A stretch of 41,092 nucleotides of DNA from Thermodesulfovibrionales bacterium (GCA_026417875.1 JAOACK010000012.1:1-41092); one strand, 5' to 3'. Shown: positions 17,682 to 27,398, counted from the stretch's first letter. Program-made: numbers and translations. The notes: generated from the sequence alone by a model not told the origin.

Positions 17682-18704
17682 TTAAATTCTTAATTTCAAC
17701 GCCACCTTTATTGCCTCTATCATGCTTGATGGATTTGCAATTCCTTTCCAGGCAATATCAGAGGCTGTGCCGTGGTCAGGAGAGGTTCTTATGATTGGAA
17801 GACCTACTGTAATATTTACTGCTCTTTCAAAGGCAATTAGTTTAAGTGGTGCAAGACCCTGGTCATGGTACATGGAAACCACTATGTCATATTCATCATG
17901 GAGGGCTTTATAAAATATAATATCAGGCGGCAGAGGACCAAAGACACGCAATCCCTGCTCTTTTGCCTTTCTGATTGCAGGTGCAATAACCTTTATCTCT
18001 TCATCTCCAAAAAGCCCTTCTTCGCCAGCATGAGGATTGAGACCAGCAACACCAATTCTCGGTAACATGAACCCGAACATCTCCATTCCCTTCTGTGCAA
18101 AGAGTATTGTTTTAAAAACTTTTTCCTCTGTAATAAAGCTTGGCACATCCTTCAATGCAACATGGATCGTGGCAAGGATTATCTTAAGGCCTTTATCTGA
18201 AGCTCCAACAGGTGGTGCATAAAAAAGCATAGCAACATCTTCTGCATTAGTAAGCTCTTTAAGCAACTCTGTGTGGCCAGGCCATGTGTAACCTGCTCTT
18301 TTAAGAGAGGTTTTCGAAATTGGTGCTGTGACAATTCCATGGACATAGCCTTTAATGGCAAGGTCTGTGGCAATTTTTATGTATTCAACTGAGGCATAGC
18401 CACCTTCAGAAGAAGGTATGGATTTTTTAAAATCCTTAAGCAATCCTGTATCAATGAAATAAATGGTAGAGGGACGATGAGCTAAGGCGATTACCTCTTC
18501 AGGTTTTGTATAAACTATATCTAAATTTTCACCTTTTAATAAACCTGATGCCTCTTCAATAACAATTCTATCACCTATTATTACGGGCACAAAGTCTTTC
18601 TCTAAGCCCTGACCTTCTTCAGCCTTCAGCCTAAGAACTGCCTTAAGCGTTACCTCTGGACCGATTCCACCAGGGTCTCCTATGGTTATTGCAAGCTTCC
18701 TCAT
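17682..18704 (-). CDS. pdxA: 4-hydroxythreonine-4-phosphate dehydrogenase
   Basis: NAD-dependent enzyme of the DXP-dependent pyridoxal phosphate pathway. It begins MRKLAITIGDPGGIGPEVTLKA, the diagnostic N-terminus, and carries the metal-site segments WPGHTELL and YHDQGLAPLK and the GLPIIRTSPDHGTA block. Length 340 aa is typical. Start at 18704, with no Shine-Dalgarno; a -10-like TATAAT lies eight bases upstream, so the leader would be one to three bases. The gene is divergent from tyrS across only 21 bases. The related PdxA2/DUF family is less likely given the close match. Confidence 0.95.
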   Translation of the reverse strand: MRKLAITIGDPGGIGPEVTLKAVLRLKAEEGQGLEKDFVPVIIGDRIVIEEASGLLKGENLDIVYTKPEEVIALAHRPSTIYFIDTGLLKDFKKSIPSSEGGYASVEYIKIATDLAIKGYVHGIVTAPISKTSLKRAGYTWPGHTELLKELTNAEDVAMLFYAPPVGASDKGLKIILATIHVALKDVPSFITEEKVFKTILFAQKGMEMFGFMLPRIGVAGLNPHAGEEGLFGDEEIKVIAPAIRKAKEQGLRVFGPLPPDIIFYKALHDEYDIVVSMYHDQGLAPLKLIAFERAVNITVGLPIIRTSPDHGTASDIAWKGIANPSSMIEAIKVALKLRI

Positions 18705-18710
18705 TATTAG

Positions 18711-18722
18711 TTATTATAATAA
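18711..18722. promoter_or_regulatory. Symmetrical bidirectional -10 for pdxA and tyrS
   Basis: TTATTATAATAA is its own reverse complement. It gives TATAAT on the plus strand (18715-18720), five bases before the tyrS ATG, and TATAAT on the minus strand (18718-18713), eight bases before the pdxA ATG. On the minus strand TTGTGG lies 16 bases upstream as a plausible -35; the plus-strand -35 is weak. The whole intergenic space is 21 bases, so both promoters must overlap here. Confidence 0.6.
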
Positions 18723-18725
18723 CCT

Positions 18726-19949
18726 ATGCTTACGCCACAAAGTCAGTTCGAGATCATTAAGAGGGGTACTGTGGAGATTATACTTGAAAAGGAGCTGCTC
18801 CATAAGCTAGAGCGTTCTTACAGGGAGAACAGACCCCTTACTGTAAAGGCTGGTTTTGACCCAACCGCACCCGATATCCATCTTGGCCATACAGTACTTC
18901 TTGAAAAAATGAGGCAGTTTCAGGAGCTCGGCCACAGAGTGGTATTTTTAATCGGAGATTTCACAGGAATGATAGGTGACCCTTCGGGCAAGAGTGAGAC
19001 AAGAAAACCTCTGACAAGAGAAGAGGTTATTGAGAATGCGAAGACCTATAAGGAACAGATATTCAAGATACTCGATCCTGAAAAAACAGTTGTTGAATTC
19101 AATTCAAGGTGGTTTTCAAGGATGACAGCTGAAGAGTTGATAAAGCTTGCATCTCATTATACTGTGGCCAGGATGCTTGAAAGGGATGATTTTAAACAGA
19201 GATTTTTAAGCCAGACACCTATCAGTATCCATGAGTTTATCTATCCTTTAATACAGGGTTATGACTCAGTTATGCTTGAGGCCGATATCGAGCTTGGAGG
19301 CACAGACCAGAAATTTAACCTTGTTGTAGGAAGGGAGCTTCAGAAAGAGTACGGCCAGGAGCCTCAGGTTATTATTACTATGCCCCTTCTTGAGGGCACA
19401 GATGGTGTAAAGAAGATGTCAAAGAGTCTTGGTAACTATATAGGAATAAATGAATCTCCTGAGGATATCTTTGGAAAAATCATGTCAGTAAATGATGAAC
19501 TTATGCTGAGATACTACGAACTCCTCAGCCGCATCTCCAATGAAGAACTGGAATCATTAAAAAGGGGAATAAAGGATGGCTCGATCCATCCGCTGGAGGC
19601 CAAGGAGAGACTTGCCCTTGAGATAGTGGAAAGATATCATGGTAGAGAAAATGCTCTCAGGGCAAAGGAGCATTTTGAAAGGGTAATAAGAAGAAAGGAA
19701 ACTCCTCAGGATGTACCTGTTTATGAGATAAAAGGAGAGGATGAGCTATGGATTCCCAAGATTCTTAAAGACTCGGGAATTGTAAAAAGCACATCAGAGG
19801 CAAGGAGACTGATAATCCAGGGAGCAGTAGATATAGATGGCAGGACTTTTACAGATCCTGAACAGAAACTGAAACCAGCAGATTATATTATCAGGATCGG
19901 TAAGAGGAGGTTTTTGAAGGTAAAAAAATCGTTTTCTATAAAACAGTAA
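18726..19949 (+). CDS. tyrS: Tyrosyl-tRNA synthetase
   Basis: Class I aminoacyl-tRNA synthetase charging tRNA-Tyr. The HIGH-type motif is HLGH (52-55) and the KMSKS motif is at residues 230-234. The tyrosine/ATP pocket segments ([22 protein letters not shown]) are clear. A C-terminal S4 RNA-binding domain (about 340-400) begins near [18 protein letters not shown]. Length 407 aa fits the TyrZ-like group in which HLGH replaces HIGH. No Shine-Dalgarno precedes the ATG, which stands five bases after TATAAT. No T-box is possible in the 21-base upstream gap. Confidence 0.96.
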   Translation: MLTPQSQFEIIKRGTVEIILEKELLHKLERSYRENRPLTVKAGFDPTAPDIHLGHTVLLEKMRQFQELGHRVVFLIGDFTGMIGDPSGKSETRKPLTREEVIENAKTYKEQIFKILDPEKTVVEFNSRWFSRMTAEELIKLASHYTVARMLERDDFKQRFLSQTPISIHEFIYPLIQGYDSVMLEADIELGGTDQKFNLVVGRELQKEYGQEPQVIITMPLLEGTDGVKKMSKSLGNYIGINESPEDIFGKIMSVNDELMLRYYELLSRISNEELESLKRGIKDGSIHPLEAKERLALEIVERYHGRENALRAKEHFERVIRRKETPQDVPVYEIKGEDELWIPKILKDSGIVKSTSEARRLIIQGAVDIDGRTFTDPEQKLKPADYIIRIGKRRFLKVKKSFSIKQ

Positions 19950-20002
19950 GGAGATAAATCTTTAGGTAAGCCTTCAAAAAATTCCAGGGACAATTGAGAT
20001 AT

Positions 20003-20614
20003 TTATGAAAGATCCCCTGATTCTTTTTTTGCCATTCCTGATATGGCAATAGAATCGAGCTTATTTATTTTCTTTATATACAGCCCTGCATCTTGAAGGC
20101 TTTTCTTGAACTCCTCGAGGCTAAACATACCTCCATCAGGATGTCTTGTTAGCAACCTTACAGGAAGGCTTTTAAGAAAAGGTTTTAACGGTTCTTCAAA
20201 GAAAAAATCTCCTGAGGGCTTGAGGACCCTTGAAATTTCTTTAATCCCTTTCTTCCAGTCTTCAAGGTGATGCAGTACACCAATTGAGAAGACTGCATCA
20301 AAGGTATTCTCACGAAAATCAAGAGCCATAGCATCACCATGTATGAATTCAACCTTTCCCTTTAAATCCTCAACTATGAGACTCCTTGCTTTCTCAATGT
20401 TCCTCGGATCAATATCAATGGCAATAATCCTTTCAGGCTTAAATGTCTTAAAAATAGCAATCGCACCTGTACCGCTGCCAGCTCCAATCTCAAGACAGAG
20501 ACTGTAGCTTCCTTTATCAGACATTCTTTTGAGCATGGGTATTTCAAAATGCCTCTGAAAAAAGGACCTGAGAGGATTCATGACAATGAGTCTTTCAAAA
20601 AGATTAAGCTCCAT
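20003..20614 (-). CDS. Class I SAM-dependent methyltransferase
   Basis: Small soluble methyltransferase of 203 aa. Motif I is LEIGAGSGTGA (from residue 41), the acidic residue of motif II is in AIDIDP, and motif IV is FDAVFSIGVLHHLEDW, typical of UbiE/Methyltransf_11 enzymes. The substrate is not evident. I choose the ATG at 20614 rather than the longer ATG at 20629, because the latter lies inside an extended -10 (TGTTATACT) placed five bases before 20614. It is convergent with tyrS and divergent from purL. Confidence 0.85.
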   Translation of the reverse strand: MELNLFERLIVMNPLRSFFQRHFEIPMLKRMSDKGSYSLCLEIGAGSGTGAIAIFKTFKPERIIAIDIDPRNIEKARSLIVEDLKGKVEFIHGDAMALDFRENTFDAVFSIGVLHHLEDWKKGIKEISRVLKPSGDFFFEEPLKPFLKSLPVRLLTRHPDGGMFSLEEFKKSLQDAGLYIKKINKLDSIAISGMAKKESGDLS

Positions 20615-20619
20615 AATAA

Positions 20620-20628
20620 AGTATAACA
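20620..20628 (-). promoter_or_regulatory. Predicted leaderless extended -10 promoter of the methyltransferase gene
   Basis: On the minus strand TGTTATACT (20628-20620) is a near-consensus extended -10, followed by five bases and the ATG at 20614. No Shine-Dalgarno is present. Confidence 0.55.
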
Positions 20629-20706
20629 TTTTGATTAAGTTTCTTAATAAAAATCATTAAATCCAAAAAGTGATTCAAAATCAGGGAAATTTGAAGCGGC
20701 GAAATG

Positions 20707-20715
20707 TGTTAAAAT
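20707..20715 (+). promoter_or_regulatory. Predicted extended -10 promoter of purL-purF
   Basis: TGTTAAAAT at 20707-20715 is an extended -10 about 30 bases before the purL ATG at 20745. The leader would be some 23 bases with no Shine-Dalgarno and no room for a purine riboswitch. The same nonamer occurs before the rhomboid gene at 25195. Confidence 0.5.
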
Positions 20716-20744
20716 AAAAATAATTTCTCTATTAGAACTATTCG

Positions 20745-22958
20745 ATGAAAGAGCCTGAGATAACAGAAGAGCTGATTCGCGAGCACGGTTTAACTGAGGA
20801 GGAGTATGAGAAAATACTCGATATCCTCGGCAGGAAGCCTACATTTACTGAGCTAGGCATATTCTCTGTAATGTGGTCAGAACACTGTTCGTACAAGAGC
20901 TCGAGGATACATTTCAGACACTTTCCCACAGAGGCTCCATGGGTTATTCAGGGACCTGGTGAAAATGCTGGAGTGATAGACATAGGTGATGGTCTTGCAG
21001 CAGTTTTTAAAATGGAGTCTCACAATCATCCCTCCTACATAGAACCCTACCAAGGTGCTGCAACAGGAGTTGGAGGCATTCTCAGGGATATATTTACAAT
21101 GGGTGCAAGACCTGTGGCAAGTCTTAATTCCCTGAGATTTGGAGACCCGAAAGACCCCTATCAGAAACATCTCTTCCACGGTGTAGTTGGTGGAATTGCT
21201 GGCTACGGCAACTGTATAGGTGTCCCCACAGTTGGAGGCGAGATATATTTTCATACCTGCTATAATGGCAACATCCTTGTAAATGTCTTCAATCTAGGTA
21301 TCGCAAAAAAAGACAGGATATTTCGTGGCAGAGCAGAAGGAATAGGAAACCCTGTTATTTATGTAGGCTCAAAAACTGGAAGAGATGGTATACATGGTGT
21401 TACAATGGCATCAGAAGAATTCACCGATGATGCCCAGCAGAAGAAACCGAATGTTCAGGTAGGAGACCCCTTTACAGAAAAACTTCTTCTAGAGGCATGC
21501 CTTGAGGCAATGTCAAAAGACCTGATTGCTGGAATTCAGGATATGGGTGGAGCAGGATTGAGTTCCTCATCCTCAGAAATGGCCGGCCGGGCAGGAACAG
21601 GTATAGAGCTAGAGCTTGAAAAGGTACCCCTTAGAGAAGAGGGCATGATTCCCTATGAGATAATGCTCAGCGAGAGCCAGGAAAGGATGCTCATAGTTGC
21701 AAAGGCGGGAAAAGAAAAAGAACTCCTTGATATATTTAAAAAATGGGATCTCGATGCAGTCATTATAGGAAAAGTTACTGATGATGGAATGCTCAGAGTA
21801 AAGTGGCACGGAAAGGTTGTTGCTGAAATTCCGGCCAAAAAGATATCCGAAGATGCACCAAAATATGATAGACCCAGAAAAAGACCAGCCTGGCAGGATG
21901 AGCTTCAGCAGCTTAATCTCGAACATATCCCTATACCTAAGGAATTTAATTCTGTCCTTCTTAAACTTCTTTCATCCCCAAGTATTGCATCAAAAGAGCT
22001 CGTCTGGGAGCAGTATGACCATATGGTAAGAACAAATACAGTTGTAAGGCCTGGTGCTGATTCAGCAGTTATAAGAATAAAAGGTACCAGTAAAGCAATT
22101 GCCATCAGTGTTGATTGTAATTCTCGCTATTGCTATCTTGATCCTTACAGAGGAGCAATGCTTGCAGTTGCTGAGGCTGCAAGGAATGTTGCGTGCTCAG
22201 GTGCGAGGCCATTGGCTATAACTGATAATCTCAATTTTGGAAATCCTGAAAAACCTGAGGTTATGTGGCAGTTTGTTGAATCCATTAAGGGGATAGCAGA
22301 GGCATGCCGGGTGCTCGAGACACCTGTTGTTTCGGGGAATGTGAGTTTTTACAATGAAACAAAAGGAAGTGCTATCTATCCAACTCCCACCATTGCCATG
22401 GTCGGAATCCTTGAAGATGTAAAGAAGGCAAGGAATATAGGTTTTAAAGAAGGACTTGAGGTCTTTCTTCTAGGAGATACTTATAATGAACTGGGCGGCT
22501 CAGAATACCTCTACCTCATACACGGAATTGAGAGAGGACTTCCTCCGGTCATTGATCTTGAAAAAGAGAAAAGACTTATCAGACTTCTTGAGAAACTTGT
22601 AAAATTAGATGTCATCCATTCCTGTCATGATTGTTCTGAAGGAGGACTATCTGTATGTATTGCTGAATCTGCTATTTATGGAAACACGGGAGCTGAGATT
22701 GATCTCAGCATTATCTTAAAAAATAACACTCTCAGACCGGATAGCCTTCTTTTTGGAGAATCTTCTGGAAGAGCAGTAGTCACTGTTCACAGGTCTAAGA
22801 GCAGGGAACTGATCCAGATGGCAGATGAATACGGTATTTCCTGTCAGCTTATTGGCAGAACAGGCGGTGATAGGCTTCTATTAAAGGGGTATATTGATCT
22901 TTCAATCTCAGAAATAAGTAATTCCTATAAGAATTCACTGAAGGAATTATTTGGATGA
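20745..22958 (+). CDS. purL: Phosphoribosylformylglycinamidine synthase subunit PurL
   Basis: ATP-dependent amidotransferase subunit converting FGAR to FGAM in purine synthesis. This is the small-type PurL (737 aa), which needs separate PurS and PurQ; neither is in the window. Hallmarks are SEHCSYKSS with the catalytic His region, [30 protein letters not shown], the [16 protein letters not shown] block and [10 protein letters not shown] near the end. It overlaps purF by four bases (ATGA), so the two are translationally coupled. The N-terminus fits the ATG at 20745 although no Shine-Dalgarno is seen. Confidence 0.97.
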   Translation: MKEPEITEELIREHGLTEEEYEKILDILGRKPTFTELGIFSVMWSEHCSYKSSRIHFRHFPTEAPWVIQGPGENAGVIDIGDGLAAVFKMESHNHPSYIEPYQGAATGVGGILRDIFTMGARPVASLNSLRFGDPKDPYQKHLFHGVVGGIAGYGNCIGVPTVGGEIYFHTCYNGNILVNVFNLGIAKKDRIFRGRAEGIGNPVIYVGSKTGRDGIHGVTMASEEFTDDAQQKKPNVQVGDPFTEKLLLEACLEAMSKDLIAGIQDMGGAGLSSSSSEMAGRAGTGIELELEKVPLREEGMIPYEIMLSESQERMLIVAKAGKEKELLDIFKKWDLDAVIIGKVTDDGMLRVKWHGKVVAEIPAKKISEDAPKYDRPRKRPAWQDELQQLNLEHIPIPKEFNSVLLKLLSSPSIASKELVWEQYDHMVRTNTVVRPGADSAVIRIKGTSKAIAISVDCNSRYCYLDPYRGAMLAVAEAARNVACSGARPLAITDNLNFGNPEKPEVMWQFVESIKGIAEACRVLETPVVSGNVSFYNETKGSAIYPTPTIAMVGILEDVKKARNIGFKEGLEVFLLGDTYNELGGSEYLYLIHGIERGLPPVIDLEKEKRLIRLLEKLVKLDVIHSCHDCSEGGLSVCIAESAIYGNTGAEIDLSIILKNNTLRPDSLLFGESSGRAVVTVHRSKSRELIQMADEYGISCQLIGRTGGDRLLLKGYIDLSISEISNSYKNSLKELFG

Positions 22959-24370
22959 AAAAGAGACTTATCTATACACCGAAAGAAGAGTGCGGGATTT
23001 TTGGAATATACGGTCATCCCGAGGCAGCGAATCTTACATATCTGGGACTTTATGCCCTCCAGCACAGGGGTCAGGAAGGTTCAGGCATATGCTCTTCTGA
23101 TGGTAAACAGGTATATTATGAAAAGGCACTGGGGCTCGTTGCTGATATTTTCACTGAAAAGAGGTTAAAAAAACTTCCCGGTTTTATCGCTATAGGCCAT
23201 AATAGATATTCAACAGCAGGAGGCAGTTTCTTGAAAAATGTTCAGCCTATAGTTGCCAATTTCTCCCTTGGAACAATCTCCTTAGCCCATAATGGAAATC
23301 TTGTGAATGCCTATGAACTCAGGCAGAAACTTGAAAAAGATGGCGCCATATTCCAGTCAACTTCAGACAGTGAGGTAATAATCCATCTTATAGCCCATTC
23401 AAGGGATGGTTCTCTTCACGAAAGAGTAATCTCTGCTGTACAGAAGATATCAGGAGCATTCAGCCTTCTTCTGATGACAGAAAAGGAGCTCATTGCAATA
23501 AGAGATCCCTATGGTGTGAGACCGCTGAGCCTTGGTATATTTGATGGTGCCTATGTAGTGGCCTCGGAAACCTGTGCCTTTGACCTTATAGGTGCAAAAT
23601 ATATAAGGGATATTGAGCCGGGCGAGATGCTTGTTATAAACGAACATGGTCTAAGCTCAAGAAAGATTCTTTTCTCACCCAGAAGATCTTTCTGTATATT
23701 TGAATTCATCTATTTTTCAAGACCTGATAGCATGATCTTTGGATACCAGAGCGTTGACAGGGTCAGAAAAATACTTGGAAGAAATCTTGCAAAAGAATCC
23801 GAAACAGAGGCAGATATAGTGATACCTGTTCCTGATTCCGGTGTACCTGCAGCCCTGGGATTTGCTGAGGCAAGTGGCATTCCTTTTAATTTTGGCCTCG
23901 TAAGGAATCATTATGTAGGAAGGACATTCATAGAGCCAAAGCAATCCATAAGACATTTTGGTGTTAAGATCAAACTCAATCCCATCCGTGATGTTCTTGA
24001 AGGTAAAAGGGTAATAGTTGTTGATGACTCTATTGTAAGGGGAACGACGAGTAAGAAGATTGTCAAGATGCTCTTTGAAGGTGGTGGTGCAAAGGAGGTT
24101 CATATGAAGATAAGCTCACCACCAACCATCGGTCCGTGTTTCTATGGAATTGATACACCGACAAGACAGGAACTGATTGCATCAACCCATCTTGTTGAAG
24201 AGATAAGGAAATACATAACAGCCACAAGTCTTCAGTATCTCAGTATTAAAGGACTCCTATCGGCAGTTGATAAACCCGAGGATTACTGTACTGCCTGCTT
24301 TGATGGAAATTATCCAATAGAATTTCCAAGGGAAGAGACAGAACAGCTCGAGATGATATTCACTGCCTGA
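22955..24370 (+). CDS. purF: Amidophosphoribosyltransferase
   Basis: First committed step of purine synthesis, making phosphoribosylamine from PRPP and glutamine. The glutaminase nucleophile is Cys13 after a short propeptide ([10 protein letters not shown]), as in Bacillus-type enzymes that mature by cleavage. GHNRYSTAG and NGNLVNA form the glutaminase pocket. The PRPP loop is [14 protein letters not shown]-terminal cysteines (DYCTACFDG) together with upstream Cys residues are consistent with the [4Fe-4S] type. Length 471 aa is normal. It overlaps purL and is followed after 10 bases by a tRNA methyltransferase gene. Confidence 0.97.
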   Translation: MKKRLIYTPKEECGIFGIYGHPEAANLTYLGLYALQHRGQEGSGICSSDGKQVYYEKALGLVADIFTEKRLKKLPGFIAIGHNRYSTAGGSFLKNVQPIVANFSLGTISLAHNGNLVNAYELRQKLEKDGAIFQSTSDSEVIIHLIAHSRDGSLHERVISAVQKISGAFSLLLMTEKELIAIRDPYGVRPLSLGIFDGAYVVASETCAFDLIGAKYIRDIEPGEMLVINEHGLSSRKILFSPRRSFCIFEFIYFSRPDSMIFGYQSVDRVRKILGRNLAKESETEADIVIPVPDSGVPAALGFAEASGIPFNFGLVRNHYVGRTFIEPKQSIRHFGVKIKLNPIRDVLEGKRVIVVDDSIVRGTTSKKIVKMLFEGGGAKEVHMKISSPPTIGPCFYGIDTPTRQELIASTHLVEEIRKYITATSLQYLSIKGLLSAVDKPEDYCTACFDGNYPIEFPREETEQLEMIFTA

Positions 24371-24380
24371 GGAAAAAACA

Positions 24381-25175
24381 GTGTGGAAGGATAATATCTC
24401 CTTTATCCTTGTTGAACCAAGAGAACCCGGCAATATCGGTGCTTCTGCAAGGGCTATAAAGAATATGGGATTTTTGAATCTGGAACTTGTTAATCCCTTC
24501 AGAGAAAAAATATTTAATGAAAAGGAAATTAAAAAAAGACTTGAAGATTCAGAGGCAAGGTGGTTTGCAACTGATGCTATTGATATTTTAAGAAAGGTAA
24601 GGATCCACAGAACACTCCATGATGCAATATCTGATAAATCTCTGGTTGTCGGTACAACAAGACGCATTGGAAAAAGAAGGGGAGTAATCTTATCAGTGAA
24701 GGAAGGAATAAAAAGGATACTTGAGGTGGCATCATCTAACAGAGTTGCCATACTCTTTGGAAGGGAGGATAAAGGTCTTTTTAATGAAGAGGTAAAGGAA
24801 TGCGGTTTTTTAATGACCATACCCACCTCAAAAAGGTCTCCTTCACTTAATCTTGCCCAGGCCGTACTTATAATCGCCTACGAACTACATTGCCAGGTAA
24901 CAGAATTCTCTAATGAAAAAGAGATAATTGAAATGCCCTTAATAAAATTTGTAAACCATGAAGATATAGATGATCTCCTTAAAAGAATCAGGGAGGCCCT
25001 GAAGACCCTCGGCTATATTCCAAGGGGTGACAGAGATCTTGAAGAGAAGGTCATGAATAACCTTGGTTTTCTCCTCAGGAGAGCAGGTCTTACAGACTGG
25101 GAGCTTAATATGCTTCACGGTATATGCACAGCAGTGATTAGAGCTAGGGAGGATATGCAATCAGTAATGAGTTAA
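24381..25175 (+). CDS. TrmH-family RNA 2'-O-methyltransferase (TrmJ-like)
   Basis: SPOUT-fold methyltransferase of 264 aa, most like TrmJ, which methylates the ribose at position 32 of tRNAs. The N-terminal signature LVEPREPGNIGASARAIKNM, the central ILFGREDKGL and the LNLAQAV motif near residue 155 are all present. A C-terminal helical extension carries RRAGLTDWELNMLHGI, also seen in TrmJ. The start is a GTG with GAGG upstream, 10 bases after purF, so it belongs to the purL-purF unit. The position methylated cannot be told from sequence alone. Confidence 0.9.
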   Translation: MWKDNISFILVEPREPGNIGASARAIKNMGFLNLELVNPFREKIFNEKEIKKRLEDSEARWFATDAIDILRKVRIHRTLHDAISDKSLVVGTTRRIGKRRGVILSVKEGIKRILEVASSNRVAILFGREDKGLFNEEVKECGFLMTIPTSKRSPSLNLAQAVLIIAYELHCQVTEFSNEKEIIEMPLIKFVNHEDIDDLLKRIREALKTLGYIPRGDRDLEEKVMNNLGFLLRRAGLTDWELNMLHGICTAVIRAREDMQSVMS

Positions 25176-25194
25176 AAACCCTTATATTTACTTA

Positions 25195-25203
25195 TGTTAA
25201 AAT
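25195..25203 (+). promoter_or_regulatory. Predicted extended -10 promoter of rhomboid gene
   Basis: TGTTAAAAT at 25195-25203, in the 50-base gap after the methyltransferase gene, followed by an AAGGAG Shine-Dalgarno and a GTG start at 25226. No clear -35 is visible. Confidence 0.45.
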
Positions 25204-25225
25204 AACACACTGAAAGGAGCCTTTT

Positions 25226-25903
25226 GTGATACCTTATAAAGATGACAATCCAACACACACTTTTCCCTTTTTTACTGTTACAATCATTTGCCTGAATGTG
25301 GGAATATACCTTTTGCAGGTAATCACCTCCAGCACCGAAAGATTTGCCCTGCTTTATGGTGCCATACCTTCAGCAATACTTACCTTTGAGTCCAATCAGC
25401 CGATTCACCCTGTAGTAACACTATTGACCTCCATGTTTCTTCACGGCGGATTGTTTCACCTTGCAGGAAACATGCTTTATCTCTGGATATTCGGCAACAA
25501 TATTGAAGATACCCTCGGTCATATAAAATTTCTATTATTCTATCTTCTTGCTGGAGTTTTTGCTGCCTACAGTCACGCAATTGTTGAAGGTCCCTCATCA
25601 AATATTCCCATGATCGGTGCAAGCGGTGCAATCTCTGGAATACTTGGTGGCTATCTTATCCTTTATCCCCATGCCAGAGTCCACACATTAATGATCTTCG
25701 GATTCTTTGTCCAGGTGGTTAGAATTCCAGCCTTGATAGTTATAGGATTTTGGGCTATTATACAGATATTGAATGGTCTCATTACAGCAGGTATTGGAGG
25801 CCAGGGTGGAGTTGCCTGGTTTGCCCATATAGGAGGATTTCTGTTTGGGTTGTTTACAATAAAATTATGGAGACCAAAGAGGAGGTATTATTATAGATGG
25901 TAG
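25226..25903 (+). CDS. Rhomboid-family intramembrane serine protease
   Basis: Polytopic membrane protease of 225 aa with about six hydrophobic segments. The catalytic Ser133 is in GASG (131-134) and the catalytic His201 in FAHIGGF. The HGG-LFHLAGNMLYLWIFG stretch in TM2 (about 73-90) supplies the conserved His and Asn of the oxyanion region. The GTG start (25226) has a good AAGGAG Shine-Dalgarno. The gene overlaps the next one by seven bases, suggesting that the protease and the zinc-ribbon/receiver protein are made together. Confidence 0.93.
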   Translation: MIPYKDDNPTHTFPFFTVTIICLNVGIYLLQVITSSTERFALLYGAIPSAILTFESNQPIHPVVTLLTSMFLHGGLFHLAGNMLYLWIFGNNIEDTLGHIKFLLFYLLAGVFAAYSHAIVEGPSSNIPMIGASGAISGILGGYLILYPHARVHTLMIFGFFVQVVRIPALIVIGFWAIIQILNGLITAGIGGQGGVAWFAHIGGFLFGLFTIKLWRPKRRYYYRW

Positions 25904-26913
25904 TGACATGTCCCCAGTGCAAGGTAAAATTGAAGGTTGATGATGCAAAGATTCCCGCCCAGGGTGCAAGATTCAAATGTCCTAAGTGCTCTACTGCAAT
26001 TTTTGTAAAACCACCAGAGCAAACAAAGGTTGAATCCACACCCGCTTTTACAGGGAAAAAAGAAGATATTACTCAGGTATCAAGCGGACTTGATATGAAA
26101 AAGGTACTAATTGCACATGGAGATGAGCAGTTGCTTAAAGAGATGGAAAGACTTGTACGTGAGGCAGGATATATACCTGTAGTTTCACAGGATGGAATTG
26201 AGGCTATCGTGAAGGCATCAAAGGAATTGCCTTTTGTGGCAGTTCTTGATGTTGCCCTTCCTAAGGAATACGGTTTTGATGTATGCAGGAAGCTTAAAGA
26301 GATTGAATATACAAAGGATATTAAGGTAATACTCATTACATCTGTCTACGACAAAACAAGGTATAAAAGGCCTCCTGTATCTCTTTACGGTGCAGATGAT
26401 TATATTGAAGAGCATGAGGTAAAAGAAGCGCTTATAAAAAAAATAAAGGCTATAAAATCAAGTCCTGCAGATGAAAGGGCTTCACCTGATACACAGAAAG
26501 ACATAACTCCTCCTGAAAAGAAAGAAAGGCTCTTACCAAAAGGCCTTGATAGCTTTATCCCGCCCGGTGAGACAGAAAAGGTAAAAAGTGAGCCCTCCAA
26601 GGTGCAGCCTCGGGAGGTTATTTCAGAAAAAGCCATAGAACCAGAGGCCAGAGTATCTATTGGGGCTGAAGCAACTGATGAGATGGCAGAAAAGGCAAGA
26701 AGGCTTGCAAGGACAATTATATCTGACATATATTTTTACAATCCCCAGAAATTTGAGGATGCTGTAAAAAAAGGCACATTTTATGAAACCTTTCAGGAGG
26801 AGCTCAAGGAAGGCCTTAAATTATATGAAAGCCGTATCCCGTACGAGGTCAGAAAAAGGGCTGATTATTTTAAAGAGCAGATAGAGGCCTTTATAGAAAG
26901 CAAGAAAAAATAA
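25897..26913 (+). CDS. MJ0042 zinc-ribbon protein with receiver-like domain
   Basis: A 338-aa soluble protein in three parts. Residues 1-38 are an MJ0042-type zinc ribbon with Cys5, Cys8, Cys28 and Cys31 (CPQC/CPKC). Residues about 67-185 are a receiver domain with acidic pocket Asp76/Glu77 and predicted phospho-Asp118 in AVLDVALP. The conserved Lys-Pro near the end of receivers is replaced by IEEHE, so phosphorylation chemistry may be altered. A Pro/Lys/Glu-rich linker (about 188-255) leads to a helical C-terminus (about 260-338). No output enzyme or helix-turn-helix is seen. It may act as an adaptor. Confidence 0.87.
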   Translation: MVVTCPQCKVKLKVDDAKIPAQGARFKCPKCSTAIFVKPPEQTKVESTPAFTGKKEDITQVSSGLDMKKVLIAHGDEQLLKEMERLVREAGYIPVVSQDGIEAIVKASKELPFVAVLDVALPKEYGFDVCRKLKEIEYTKDIKVILITSVYDKTRYKRPPVSLYGADDYIEEHEVKEALIKKIKAIKSSPADERASPDTQKDITPPEKKERLLPKGLDSFIPPGETEKVKSEPSKVQPREVISEKAIEPEARVSIGAEATDEMAEKARRLARTIISDIYFYNPQKFEDAVKKGTFYETFQEELKEGLKLYESRIPYEVRKRADYFKEQIEAFIESKKK

Positions 26914-26992
26914 AAAATTAAGAAAAAGCGAGAAAAAACCAAAAAAAACTACGAATCAGCTAAAAATTCCTTTATCATATCCTTATTTAACC

Positions 26993-27022
26993 TTGCTTAA
27001 AGATCGTAAGGCTTAATATATT
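26993..27022 (+). promoter_or_regulatory. groESL sigma-70 promoter
   Basis: TTGCTT (26993-26998), an 18-base spacer and TATATT (27017-27022). The CIRCE operator begins two bases after the -10 and covers the expected start of transcription. Confidence 0.7.
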
Positions 27023-27023
27023 A

Positions 27024-27050
27024 TTAGCACTCTCATTAATTGAGTGCTAA
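27024..27050 (+). promoter_or_regulatory. CIRCE operator (HrcA binding site)
   Basis: Exact consensus TTAGCACTC-N9-GAGTGCTAA (27024-27032 and 27042-27050). CIRCE is the operator of the heat-shock repressor HrcA, so groESL should be released when HrcA is inactivated by stress. hrcA itself is not in the window. Confidence 0.97.
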
Positions 27051-27063
27051 TAATATTTTTCTT

Positions 27064-27080
27064 TGCTCACTTTGTGAGCA
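27064..27080 (+). promoter_or_regulatory. Hairpin in the groES leader
   Basis: TGCTCAC (27064-27070), loop TTT, GTGAGCA (27074-27080). This seven-pair hairpin sits in the 5' untranslated region between CIRCE and the groES Shine-Dalgarno. It could stabilise the mRNA. It does not hide the Shine-Dalgarno, so a simple RNA thermometer is not evident. Confidence 0.5.
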
Positions 27081-27119
27081 GAAATTTAATTAATGGATAG
27101 AGAAAGGAGTGAAGCGCCT

Positions 27120-27383
27120 ATGAAGTTTAAACCTTTGAAGGAAAGAGTATTTATTAAGTATTCAGAGGAAATGGAAAAGACGCCTGGCGGTCTTTATGTG
27201 CCAGATACGGCAAAGGAGAAACCCCAGAAGGGTGTGGTCGAGGCAGTAGGTCCTGAGGTTAAAGAGGTAAAGGTTGGTAATACCGTGCTATTTGATAAGT
27301 ACTCCGGTACCAAAATAAACCTTGATAATCAGGAATACCTGATTATAAAAGAAGAAGATATCCTTGGGATATTAGAAGAATAA
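27120..27383 (+). CDS. groES: Co-chaperonin GroES
   Basis: Ten-kDa lid of the GroEL chamber. The protein from the ATG at 27120 reads MKFKPLKERVFIKY, has the mobile-loop segment EKTPGGLYVPDTAKEKPQ and ends EEDILGILEE, which is complete at 87 aa. An earlier in-frame ATG at 27093 would add nine residues, but the AAAGGAG Shine-Dalgarno at about 27103 fits 27120. The gene is under CIRCE control, and groEL follows 15 bases later. Confidence 0.96.
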   Translation: MKFKPLKERVFIKYSEEMEKTPGGLYVPDTAKEKPQKGVVEAVGPEVKEVKVGNTVLFDKYSGTKINLDNQEYLIIKEEDILGILEE

Positions 27384-27398
27384 AGGAGGTTGAAGCTT

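Noticed and set aside
20615-20629. Longer start of the methyltransferase at 20629
   Set aside because: That ATG falls inside the TGTTATACT -10 element; the ATG at 20614 has the same five-base geometry as other genes here.
20630-20744. Purine riboswitch before purL
   Set aside because: The predicted leader is only about 23 bases and has no aptamer-like structure.
27093-27119. Longer groES start at 27093
   Set aside because: It would include the Shine-Dalgarno within the coding region and add nine residues not found in GroES proteins.
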